A stretch of 12,767 bases of DNA from JABWBR01 sp036741235 (lineage in GTDB: Bacteria; Bacteroidota; Bacteroidia; Chitinophagales; Saprospiraceae): positions 1 to 12,767 of the forward strand of contig DAINSQ010000131.1 of the NCBI GenBank assembly GCA_036741235.1, given 5' to 3'. Both the position numbers and the translations under genes were made by a program. Positions 1 through 8,800 of the stretch are shown one piece after another; the first letter of the stretch is position 1; every line of letters begins with the position of its first letter. Under the pieces are notes generated by a model that ran no database searches, was not told the origin of the DNA, and saw only the letters and a list, made by a program, of their open reading frames with translations.

Positions 1-81
1 TATTGAAAAAATAAAAAGAGAGTGTTACTTTTAAGCCTGTTTGTCATTATCACCTTATTTAATTGAAAAAAACGCATCAAC

Positions 82-2043
82 ATGAAGGTATTCGCAACAC
101 TTCTACTGTTATTGCTCTCTACTGTAGTTACGTTCGCCCAGGACCACCGCAATTGCGGGGCTATGCACCACCTGGAGCAGCAGTTGCTGCAGGATCCTGA
201 TCTTTCCAATCGCATGGAAGCCATTGAAAGGCACACCGAAAACTTCGTGCGCAGTTACAACGAAGGCGACCGGGTTGTTTACACCATCCCTGTTGTATTC
301 CACATCGTTCACAACGGCGATGCGGTGGGTTCCGGCGAAAACATCTCTGACGCGCTGATCCAGGCGCAGTTGGCACAGCTCAACCAGGACTTTTCGCTGA
401 CCAACTCCGATGCCAACCTGATCCCCGCCCTGTTCCAGCCGGTGGCTGCCAATGCTGAAATCCAGTTTTGTCTGGCACAGCGGACGCCTTCCGGAGCCGC
501 TACTACGGGTATCAACCGCATCAACGGCGGACAGGCCTCCTGGACCTATTCGCAAATCGAAAGCAACTTGAAGCCTTCGACCATCTGGGACCGCAACCAG
601 TACCTCAACGTATGGACGGTGATTTTCGGCGGCGCCGATGCCGGTACGCTTGGCTACGCCCAATTCCCGGGCGGCACGGCCAGCACTGACGGCGTGGTAT
701 TGTTGTGGTCGTCAGTAGGCTCGGTGGCTAGTCCCAACCCCTCCGGCGGAAACTATGCCAGAGGTCGTACGGCCACCCATGAAATCGGCCACTGGCTCAA
801 CCTGCGCCACATTTGGGGCGATGCTACCTGTGGTAATGACTTCGTATCTGACACGCCGGTGCACAACACCTCCAACGGCGGCTGTCCCACTTACCCGCAC
901 TACAGCACCTGTTCGGGTTCGCCGGTAGAAATGACCATGAATTACATGGACTATACCTATGATGCTTGTATGTATATGTTTACCGCCGGCCAGAAGGCCC
1001 GTATGCAAGCGGTGTTGGCTTCGGGCGGCTCGAGGGCCAGCCTTGCTTCTTCGCAAGGATGTCAGCCTCCATCAGGCGGCGGTAGCTGTGGAACCCCGGG
1101 CGGTTTGAACGCTACGGCTATCACCAGTTCAACGGCTACCCTGAACTGGAGCGCGGTGAGCGGCGCTACCTCTTACAATGTTCAGCTGCGCCCGGTAGGA
1201 TCGAGCACCTGGAGCAGCGGTTCAACCAGTGGAACCTCTATCAATGCGACCAGCCTGACTGCTAACACGCAATATGAGTTCCAGGTACAGGCGGTTTGCG
1301 GCAGTACAACCGGCAGCTACTCATCGTCGGCTACGTTTACAACCACTTCCGGTCAGGCTTGCAGCGACAACTACGAGCCCAACAACAGCCGCAGTACTTC
1401 GCTGCCATTGACCCCGGTAGCAACCGATCGCGTAGCTCAAATTGCCTTTAACGGGGATAATGACTGGTATCGCTTCGCCAACACGTCGAGTCAGCGCAAC
1501 ATCCGCGTGGATTTGACGAACCTGCCTGCAGATTATGACCTGCAGCTTTGGCAGAACAATACGCGCCGCAGGACTTCCGAAAATGGCGGTACGACTTCGG
1601 AAGTTGTCATTTACAACACATCTACTACGACTTCCAACTGGTATGCCTATGTATACGGATATGCAGGCGCTTTCAGCAATACGCAGTGCTACACGCTGCG
1701 CATTACGTTGAGCAGCTCGGCCTTCCGCGAAGACGGCACTACGGACGGTGAAACCACCGAGTTTGAAATTCCGGCTATTGTACTGGAGTCGAACTTCCTG
1801 ATGTTCCCCAACCCGGCTCAGGATGAGTTGACGCTGGACATCATGATGCAGGACGAGCGCCCGGTACAGGTAAGTATTATGGATTTGACGGGCAAGTTGT
1901 TGCAGCGCAATTCGTATGAGCTTGGCAAGGATAATAGCCGCATCACGATGGATGTGAGCAAGCTTGCTGCCGGCATGTATGTAGTTCGCGTTGAAAACGG
2001 CGAGTCGGTCGGCGTTCAGAAGCTGACCATTGCTCGACAGTAA
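82..2043 (+). CDS. Secreted M43 (pappalysin-like) zinc metalloprotease with Fn3, PPC and T9SS type A sorting domains
   Basis: This 653-residue protein is predicted to be an exported peptidase. Residues 1-20 form a Sec signal peptide ending in TFAQ. Residues 21 to about 65 look like a short propeptide with a single Cys (C25). The catalytic domain covers about 66-325, with the zinc-binding HEIGHWLNLRH motif at 233-243 (H233, H237, H243 ligands, E234 general base) and a Met-turn NYMDY at 287-291, both diagnostic of metzincin family M43. A fibronectin type III domain follows at about 337-421, then a PPC domain at about 427-543 (YEPNNS start, DNDWYRF core). A T9SS type A sorting domain fills about 570-653 (MFPNPAQDELTL, GMYVVRVENG, KLTIARQ end). 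It is therefore probably released or attached at the surface through the type IX system. The ATG gives a perfect signal peptide; no Shine-Dalgarno is visible, as is usual in this phylum. The gene stands alone before a terminator. The natural substrate cannot be told from sequence. Confidence 0.93.
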   Translation: MKVFATLLLLLLSTVVTFAQDHRNCGAMHHLEQQLLQDPDLSNRMEAIERHTENFVRSYNEGDRVVYTIPVVFHIVHNGDAVGSGENISDALIQAQLAQLNQDFSLTNSDANLIPALFQPVAANAEIQFCLAQRTPSGAATTGINRINGGQASWTYSQIESNLKPSTIWDRNQYLNVWTVIFGGADAGTLGYAQFPGGTASTDGVVLLWSSVGSVASPNPSGGNYARGRTATHEIGHWLNLRHIWGDATCGNDFVSDTPVHNTSNGGCPTYPHYSTCSGSPVEMTMNYMDYTYDACMYMFTAGQKARMQAVLASGGSRASLASSQGCQPPSGGGSCGTPGGLNATAITSSTATLNWSAVSGATSYNVQLRPVGSSTWSSGSTSGTSINATSLTANTQYEFQVQAVCGSTTGSYSSSATFTTTSGQACSDNYEPNNSRSTSLPLTPVATDRVAQIAFNGDNDWYRFANTSSQRNIRVDLTNLPADYDLQLWQNNTRRRTSENGGTTSEVVIYNTSTTTSNWYAYVYGYAGAFSNTQCYTLRITLSSSAFREDGTTDGETTEFEIPAIVLESNFLMFPNPAQDELTLDIMMQDERPVQVSIMDLTGKLLQRNSYELGKDNSRITMDVSKLAAGMYVVRVENGESVGVQKLTIARQ

Positions 2044-2060
2044 TTAAACGGGAGAGATGG

Positions 2061-2107
2061 AGAGCGGGAGAGTGGGAGAGATACCCTTTCTCCCGCTCTT
2101 TCTTTTA
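2061..2107 (+). terminator. Intrinsic terminator after the M43 protease gene
   Basis: Starting 18 bases after the protease stop codon, the strand contains AGAGCGGGAG (2061-2070) and its exact reverse complement CTCCCGCTCT (2090-2099). An alternative register is a better hairpin: 2068-2080 pairs with 2088-2100 (13 pairs including wobbles) around a 7-base loop. A T-rich tract, TCTTTTATAT, follows at once. This is a classical rho-independent layout for the plus strand. On the minus strand no T tract follows the hairpin, so it is unlikely to stop the convergent biotin carboxylase transcript efficiently. Confidence 0.75.
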
Positions 2108-2158
2108 TATATCTAGAGTTCTGAATCCATTAAACATCCAGCACTCAGCATTATAAAA

Positions 2159-3628
2159 TCACCTCTTCACCCTCCAGGCGCTTACAGGCACATTCGGTAT
2201 GTGCAGTTTTTCGGTTTCCTGATTATTGATCATCGCGGCGAGGGCGGCGGCTACGTGGGCTTCCTGGCGGTGTAATTGCCGCAGCAAGTCGGGCGTATAG
2301 TGTTTATTGACGAAATGCGTATCAAATTTGCCGGAGATAAAGGCGTCGTGTTCAAACACAAAGCGACCGAAGGGCAGGGTAGTGACCACGCCTTCTATTT
2401 CATAGGAGGCGATAGCTTCCAGCATGCGTTTGATAGCGGCGGTGCGATTGATACCCCAGGTTGCCAGTTTGGCGATCATCGGATCGTAGTAGATCGGGAT
2501 TGCCATGCCCTCCTCGTAGCCGTCGTCGACCCGGATATTTTCGCCCACGGGGCGCCGGTAGGTATTAAGTGAGCCGACGTTGGGCAAAAAGTTGTCGTAA
2601 GGGTTTTCGGCATACACTCGCAATTCGATAGCGTGGCCGTTGATCTGGAGTTCCTCTTGTTTGATTGACATCACCTCTCCGCGGGCGATACGTATTTGCT
2701 GCTCTACCAGGTCGATACCCGTAATCATTTCCGTCACGGGGTGTTCCACCTGCAGGCGGGTATTCATTTCGAGGAAATAGTAGTTCAGGTTTTCGTCTAC
2801 CAGGAATTCCACTGTACCTGCGCCGAGGTATTGGCAGGCTTTGGCCACCATCACGGCGTCGCGGCCCATATTGGCGCGGATTTCGGGGGTGAGCACCGAA
2901 GAGGGCGCTTCTTCGATCACCTTTTGGTGGCGTCGTTGGATGCTGCACTCGCGTTCGAACAGGTAGACGACATTGCCGTATTGATCGGCCAGTACTTGCA
3001 TCTCGATATGGCGGGGCGAGCCGATGTATTTTTCAATAAAAACAGAACCATCGCCGAAAGCGGAAGTGGCTTCGCTGATAGCGCGGGTCATCTGTTCTTC
3101 GAGTTCGCTTTCCGACTCCACCACGCGCATACCCTTGCCCCCGCCGCCGGCGGAAGCTTTGATGAGAATGGGATAACCTACGCGTTCGGCCACTTTTTTA
3201 GCTTCTTCCGGGTCGGAGATAGAGTGGTCGACACCGGGCACCATGGGAATATTGTATTGCTTGACGGCGTCTTTGGCGGCCAGCTTGCTGCCCATAACTT
3301 CAATGGCGTGCGGCGTAGGGCCTATAAAAATGATACCTGCATCTGTAACGGCCTGGGCAAAAGCGGCGTTTTCGCTCAAAAAGCCATAGCCGGGGTGGAT
3401 GGCGTCGGCGCCGGTAGCTTTGGCGGCCTCGATAATCTTATCCATGCGCAGATAAGACTCAGAAGATGCCGGTGGGCCGATATGCACGGCTTCGTCGGCA
3501 AATTGTACGTGGCGGGCATTGCTATCCACATCCGAATAGACGGCAACGGTGGCAATTCCCATTTTGCGCGCGGTGCGCATTACTCTGAGCGCGATTTCGC
3601 CGCGATTGGCGACTAATATTTTTTTCAT
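2159..3628 (-). CDS. accC: Biotin carboxylase subunit of acetyl-/propionyl-CoA carboxylase
   Basis: The 489-residue protein carboxylates the biotin of a carrier protein using ATP and bicarbonate, the first half-reaction of acyl-CoA carboxylase, in the cytoplasm. It begins with the canonical KKILVANRGEIALRV of the biotin carboxylase N-terminal domain. The ATP-grasp domain has the glycine-rich loop ASAGGGGKGM (158-167), nucleotide-contacting K115 and K157, H207, the RRHQKVIEEAPS segment (232-243, K236), metal-binding E274 and E287, and the catalytic-region motif NTRLQVEHPVTE (289-300, R291, E295). The biotin carboxylase C-terminal domain fills about 335-443. The protein runs about 40 residues beyond the usual 449-residue E. 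coli AccC, ending in a tail rich in Ala and Gln that resembles the longer propionyl-CoA carboxylase-type subunits, so pccA-like is an alternative name. No carrier-protein or carboxyltransferase gene lies beside it; partners must be encoded elsewhere. The gene is divergent from pyrG. Confidence 0.93.
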   Translation of the reverse strand: MKKILVANRGEIALRVMRTARKMGIATVAVYSDVDSNARHVQFADEAVHIGPPASSESYLRMDKIIEAAKATGADAIHPGYGFLSENAAFAQAVTDAGIIFIGPTPHAIEVMGSKLAAKDAVKQYNIPMVPGVDHSISDPEEAKKVAERVGYPILIKASAGGGGKGMRVVESESELEEQMTRAISEATSAFGDGSVFIEKYIGSPRHIEMQVLADQYGNVVYLFERECSIQRRHQKVIEEAPSSVLTPEIRANMGRDAVMVAKACQYLGAGTVEFLVDENLNYYFLEMNTRLQVEHPVTEMITGIDLVEQQIRIARGEVMSIKQEELQINGHAIELRVYAENPYDNFLPNVGSLNTYRRPVGENIRVDDGYEEGMAIPIYYDPMIAKLATWGINRTAAIKRMLEAIASYEIEGVVTTLPFGRFVFEHDAFISGKFDTHFVNKHYTPDLLRQLHRQEAHVAAALAAMINNQETEKLHIPNVPVSAWRVKR

Positions 3629-3718
3629 CAGAATTTCAAATTTGAGAAGCTAAAGTAGATAATTCCGATCAGAGTAAAGTGTGTTTTTTTGATAAAGAAA
3701 ATTTTGGTTGTGGTAATA

Positions 3719-3752
3719 TTGCTCATTTCATAACAGGAAATTTGTACCTTTA
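3719..3752 (+). promoter_or_regulatory. Candidate Bacteroidota-type promoter for pyrG
   Basis: In the 195-base gap between the divergent carboxylase and pyrG genes, TACCTTTA at 3745-3752 matches the phylum's -7 consensus TAnnTTTG at all but the last base. A TTG at 3719-3721 could serve as the -33 element, but the 23-base spacing is longer than ideal. Transcription would start near 3758 and leave a leader of about 65 bases before the pyrG ATG. No matching minus-strand promoter for the carboxylase was convincing. This is a pattern match only. Confidence 0.3.
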
Positions 3753-3823
3753 CGTCCCGTAACGATCTGAACCGATTCTCCAAAGCGCTTCAGTCTACCA
3801 ATCGTAAACAGACGAACTACATT

Positions 3824-5443
3824 ATGACCAAATACATTTTCGTTACGGGAGGCGTCACTTCTTCGCTGGGTAAAGGCATTATTTCTGCGTCGCTGGCTAA
3901 ACTACTGCAAGCCAGGGGGTTTTCCGTCACCATTCAAAAGTTCGACCCATATATCAATGTCGACCCGGGCACGCTCAACCCTTATGAACACGGTGAATGC
4001 TACGTAACCGACGACGGCGCAGAAACCGACCTCGACCTAGGCCACTACGAGCGATTCCTCAATACGCCTACTTCGCAGGCCAACAATGTCACTACCGGTC
4101 GCATTTATCAGACGGTGATCAATAAAGAACGCTCGGGCGACTATCTTGGCAAAACGGTGCAGGTGGTGCCTCATATCACCGACGAGATCAAACGCCGGGT
4201 GCAACTACTGGGAAGTACCAACCAATACGATATTATTATTACAGAGTTGGGGGGAACGGTCGGCGATATCGAGTCGTTGCCTTACCTGGAATCTCTGCGC
4301 CAGTTGCGTTGGGAATTGGGCCGCGACAATTGTATGGTGATCCACCTTACGCTTATCCCGTATTTGCGGGCTGCCAAGGAGCTCAAAACCAAGCCCACTC
4401 AGCACTCCGTCAAGGAACTGCTCACCACCGGTATTCAGCCCGATATACTGGTGTGTCGCACCGAACATCCGTTGAGTATGGACATCCGCCGCAAGCTCGC
4501 CCTGTTTTGCAACGTAGAAGTGGGGTCGGTAATCGAAGCTATCGATGCCGACAGCATTTACGATGTGCCCATGCTCATGCTAAAAGAAAATCTCGACGCT
4601 ACGGTGATGAGCAAGTTGCGCCTGCCCGACCGCCGCGAACCCGATATGCGCGTCTGGAAGTCGTTCCTTGCCAAGCTCAAACATCCCAAACACGAAGTGC
4701 GCATTGGACTGATCGGCAAATACAACGAACTACAGGACGCCTACAAGTCCATTTACGAATCTTTCGTCCATGCCGGGGCAGTCAATGAATGCAAAGTGAA
4801 CGTCGAGCCCATCCATTCCGAAAAGCTGGAAAACGATCACGAGGCGATGGTGCGCCGCATCAAAGACCTCGACGGGGTGCTTGTAGCGCCAGGTTTCGGC
4901 GAACGCGGCATCACCGGCAAAATCAACGCCATCAGGTATGTGCGGGAAAATAATATCCCGTTTTTCGGCATTTGCCTGGGTATGCAATGTGCTGTAGTGG
5001 AGTATGCCCAGCACGTATTAGGCCTCTCAGACGCCGCTTCAACAGAGGTGAATACAAAAACGCCTCACCCTGTGATCGATCTGATGCCCGATCAGAAAAA
5101 AATTACCAAAAAAGGCGGCACCATGCGTTTGGGGGCTTACCCGTGCGAATTGCGCAAAAAATCAAAAGCTCAACAAGTGTATGGAAATCAGCGTATTACA
5201 GAGCGCCATCGCCACCGCTATGAATTCAATAACGACTACCGCGATCAACTGGAGCAGGCCGGCATGATGTGTACAGGCATCAACCCCGATTCCGATTTGG
5301 TTGAAATCGTCGAACTCAAAGACCATCCCTGGTTTATCGGCGTACAATTTCACCCTGAATTGAAAAGTACGGTTGAAAACCCGCATCCGCTTTTCGTCGG
5401 ATTCGTCAAGGCAAGCATGGAATACAAAAGCAAGCGGGAGTAA
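3824..5443 (+). CDS. pyrG: CTP synthase (glutamine-hydrolysing)
   Basis: The protein makes CTP from UTP, ATP and glutamine, the last step of pyrimidine nucleotide synthesis, in the cytoplasm. At 539 residues it has normal family length. The synthetase (amidoligase) domain occupies about 1-270 and opens with the family signature KYIFVTGGVTSSLGKG (3-18), including the P-loop-like segment with K17, followed by QKFDPYINVDPGTLNPYEHGE (38-58). The class I glutamine amidotransferase domain fills about 290-539. Its oxyanion segment is APGFGERG (355-362), its nucleophile is C384 in FFGICLGMQ, and the rest of the triad is H510 and E512 in GVQFHPEL. All catalytic residues are present, so the enzyme should be active. 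The ATG at 3824 gives the expected N terminus. It has no co-directional neighbour close enough to be an operon partner: the next gene starts about 380 bases later. Confidence 0.98.
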   Translation: MTKYIFVTGGVTSSLGKGIISASLAKLLQARGFSVTIQKFDPYINVDPGTLNPYEHGECYVTDDGAETDLDLGHYERFLNTPTSQANNVTTGRIYQTVINKERSGDYLGKTVQVVPHITDEIKRRVQLLGSTNQYDIIITELGGTVGDIESLPYLESLRQLRWELGRDNCMVIHLTLIPYLRAAKELKTKPTQHSVKELLTTGIQPDILVCRTEHPLSMDIRRKLALFCNVEVGSVIEAIDADSIYDVPMLMLKENLDATVMSKLRLPDRREPDMRVWKSFLAKLKHPKHEVRIGLIGKYNELQDAYKSIYESFVHAGAVNECKVNVEPIHSEKLENDHEAMVRRIKDLDGVLVAPGFGERGITGKINAIRYVRENNIPFFGICLGMQCAVVEYAQHVLGLSDAASTEVNTKTPHPVIDLMPDQKKITKKGGTMRLGAYPCELRKKSKAQQVYGNQRITERHRHRYEFNNDYRDQLEQAGMMCTGINPDSDLVEIVELKDHPWFIGVQFHPELKSTVENPHPLFVGFVKASMEYKSKRE

Positions 5444-5822
5444 GGGATTTGCTTGTTTCCAAAATTTGTATAGCCGGTTTTTTTTCCTGTTTGGAAGGGA
5501 TTAGTTGGAGCTATTTTTGATGTTGAATCATAATTAGTCTCCTGGACTGTAGATTGCCAGGCAGCGAATCTATTTCAAAAAGGATTTTGTATTACAGTAA
5601 CCATTTAGATATCTTTTATTGCATACTATTGAATGCAAGAATCTATTTTTGGGCTTGCAATTGATTTCCAAATAATCGCCTGGCACAATTTTTATTGTGA
5701 TTTGCATGACAAACAAGGCGTAGTTCATTAAAAATGAGGTACTATTTCTTGATGTTTTCGCAAACCATATTATTTTGGGAATATATTTGATCAGATTTGT
5801 TCACCCGTTTCATGTATTATCT
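5444..5822. other. AT-rich intergenic region between pyrG and the giant surface-protein gene
   Basis: About 380 bases hold no convincing gene. Just past the pyrG stop, a weak hairpin pairs 5428-5435 with 5451-5458 and overlaps the stop codon; an isolated run of eight T lies at 5478-5485, too far away to make a normal intrinsic terminator. Farther on, two short stems compete for the same bases: TTGCAT (5619-5624) with ATGCAA (5633-5638), and TGCAAG (5634-5639) with CTTGCA (5654-5659). A candidate promoter for the downstream gene sits at 5749-5778. I see no tRNA, small-RNA signature or riboswitch consensus here. Confidence 0.5.
5749..5778 (+). promoter_or_regulatory. Candidate promoter for the giant surface-protein gene
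   Basis: TTG at 5749-5751 lies exactly 19 bases before TATTTTGG at 5771-5778, a one-mismatch match to the -7 consensus TAnnTTTG. The spacing fits the Bacteroidota housekeeping promoter. Transcription would start around 5785, upstream of the ATG at 5823 but downstream of the in-frame TTG at 5775. If real, it rules out TTG as the start codon. Confidence 0.35.
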
Positions 5823-8800
5823 ATGAGACTGCTGCCTTTAACCCTCAGGATGCTATTATTTTTTATCGGAAGTTGCGCTTTTCAGCGATTAGTTGCTCAG
5901 CCGCTGGAAGTTACCAATGCTCCGCCTATCACGCCTCAAAACCTCATCACCAACGTATTTTTGGGGGAAGGGGTAGAGGTAATTAGCGTTGAATATTTTG
6001 GCGCCAATAAATCGGTAGGATTTTTTAAAAATGGCATTGATGAAGTCGGTATCGAGCGAGGCCTGGTGATGACTACCGGTGCAGCGGTTACTACGGGCGC
6101 CTTTGAGACGGGGGTCAATTCAACGGGCAATGCTTTCGCCAGCGTGGATAATATGAGCGGATTCAGCGACCCTGATTTGCAGACCATCGCGGGCGGGCTC
6201 AACATTTTTAATGTCACTAAATATGTGATCAGGTTCAAGCCAATTGCAGATACCCTCCGGTTTCGTTATGTTTTTGGCTCGGAGGAATATCCGGAATTTG
6301 CTTGTAGCGCATATAACGACATCTTTGGATTTTTTATATCCGGCCCCGGTATTAACGGCCCATATGCCGATAATGCAATGAATATTGCGCTGATTCCCGG
6401 CACCAACCTGCCGGTGCGCATCAACAATGTCAATTCCGGCATGGTGGGCGCAGCCGGCAATATTGCCAACTGTACGCCGCCCAACGGCAGCCTCAACTAC
6501 TCGCAGTACTACAACGACAACAACGGATCAAACATGCTTCCTTCATACGACGGGTTTACCGACGTATTTACGGCAGAGGCTATCGTTGTGCCTTGTCAGG
6601 AGTATACCATCAAGCTCGTCGTTTGCGATGTGTCTGACTCGGCTTTTGATTCGGGCGTTTTTCTGGAAGCTAAAAGCTTCGGCACCGGCTCGCTGAATGT
6701 AGAGGCGGCTACGGTTAGCCTTGACGGTTCTATAGCCGAAGGTTGTTCTCCCGGAACTTTGACTTTTTCGCTACCTACGCCTACTGAATCGGATTTGTTC
6801 ATCGATTATCAAATTATCGGAACAGCCATCAACGGCGTCGACTATGAATTTATTCCGGAAGATTTGTTTATTCCCGCCGGCGACTCCATCCTCGTAGTGC
6901 CCATCGTGGCTATCGAAGACGGCATTGCCGAAGCTCCGGAAACATTAGTGATTGATGTTCAGCGTGATGTGTGCAATCGCGATACGATTACTATTTTTAT
7001 AAAAGACAACCAACTGGTGGCGCCCAACCTGGGTATGGATCAAACGGTATGCGCAGGAACTGAAATCCAACTTGACGGTACGCTGAATGTCCCCGTGCCC
7101 GAGCCGCCATGTTTTACCAACGATAACGACCTGCTCATTGCGCCCACTAATGTGCCCCGCTTTTCGGATATCACCGTCGGCGGCGTATTGCCTCCTATTC
7201 TGGGGCCGGGCGTCATCCGGTCGGTATGCATTGACAGTTTGTCGCATCGCTGGATAGACGACCTGGACATCTACCTGATCAGCCCCGACGGCCAATTCAT
7301 CGAATTGACTACCGACAACGGCGGCAACGGCGGCAATGGGTTGGGACTGGATTACTATCTCCACACCTGTTTTACGCTTGATGCCGCGCAACCCATTAAT
7401 TTCCCGGGGCCTTTCGCTCCGCCCTCAGCGGTACCTTTTACCGGCAATTTCTTGCCCGAAGGCGTTTGGTCGGACCTCTGGGACGGCAACAATAAAAGTA
7501 CCAATGGCGACTGGCGATTACAATTAATAGACGATACCAATAGCCTTGACGGCACTTTGCACAGTTGGACGATCTGTTTTAACCCGGCTTACGAAATTAA
7601 CTACGAGTGGACGCCAAGTGCGGGACTAAGTTGTACAGACTGCCCTAATCCGCTTGTTACGCCGCAATTGACTGCCACCGATTACGTAATGCGCGCTTAC
7701 GACTCCTATGGTTGCGAGGTTTTTGATACGATCGCCATTGGTGCTTTGCCTATTCTGACAGCGCCCAATGCGAGCTGTGGAACAGCTACTGAGAGCAGCG
7801 TAGCTGTATTTTGGGATGATATTCCCGGAGCGCTGGGTTACGAGATCAACGTAGACAATAGCGGTTGGGTGAGCCCCAATAGCGGGCTTTCACATGATGT
7901 CAACGGTTTGTTGACATCGCAATCCGTAACTTTCCAGGTCAGGGCGCTGGGCGATTGTCCCGGCGGTATCACTACCATCACGTGTGATGCATTGCCCTGT
8001 ACGCCTGCTAGTCTGAGCGCGACTACTACCGACGCCGGGTGCAACGGCGGCGCTGACGGTACAGTTGCGATTACGCCCACGGGAGGATTGGCGCCGTTTA
8101 CTTACACCCTTAATGGGCAATCAAACAGTACAGGCCAATTTGATAATCTCAGCGCAGGCAACTACGTAGCCACGGTAGGCGATGCCTCCGGGTGTAATGC
8201 CCCCATACAGTTTACTATCGGCGAGCCTGCCGCCCTGGATTTACAAGCCGTCACTACGCCTGCTTTGTGCAACGGCGGCGCCGACGGTAGCGCCACTTTC
8301 GTTATTAATGGCGGCGCCGGTCCATACGACTTTAGCTGGAGTAATATGTCAAACGACTCGCTGGCTACCGGCCTGGTTGCCGGCGATTACGATGTGACGA
8401 TCACCGACGCCAACGGCTGTCCTGCAACGGCATCTGTTACCATTGCAGAGCCGGCGGTATTGCAGTTATCGACAATGCCGGTAGACGTATCATGTTTTGG
8501 GTTGGCTGATGGCGAAGCTACCGTTGTAGCCGCGGGCGGTACCGAACCCTACAACTTCCTGTGGGATACTGCTGCCGGTTCGCAACCTACGGCTACTGCC
8601 ACCGGCTTGTCTGCCGGTACTTTTGCGGTAACTGTTACCGACGACAATGGTTGTCAGGCAAGTGCAACGGCAGCCATTGCCCAAAATCCTGCTGTTCAGC
8701 TTTCGGCATCCACTGTGGATGCTTCCTGCAACGGCGCACCTGACGGACAAGCTTCGGCATCTGCCTCAGGCGGCGATGGAACTTATGCCTATACCTGGAC

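Noticed and set aside
40..65. A possible promoter before the protease (TTTG at 40-43 and TATTTAATTG at 56-65).
   Set aside because: The spacing is too short for the -33/-7 pair and the second box does not fit TAnnTTTG; the real promoter may lie left of the window.
2696..3616. A 306-codon plus-strand open frame opposite the biotin carboxylase gene.
   Set aside because: It lies wholly antisense to a gene with every conserved motif, has no recognisable domain, and its length follows from the codon bias of the real gene.
5428..5485. A possible terminator after pyrG.
   Set aside because: The stem overlaps the stop codon, has a 15-base loop, and the T run is about 20 bases beyond it, so it does not meet the intrinsic-terminator pattern.
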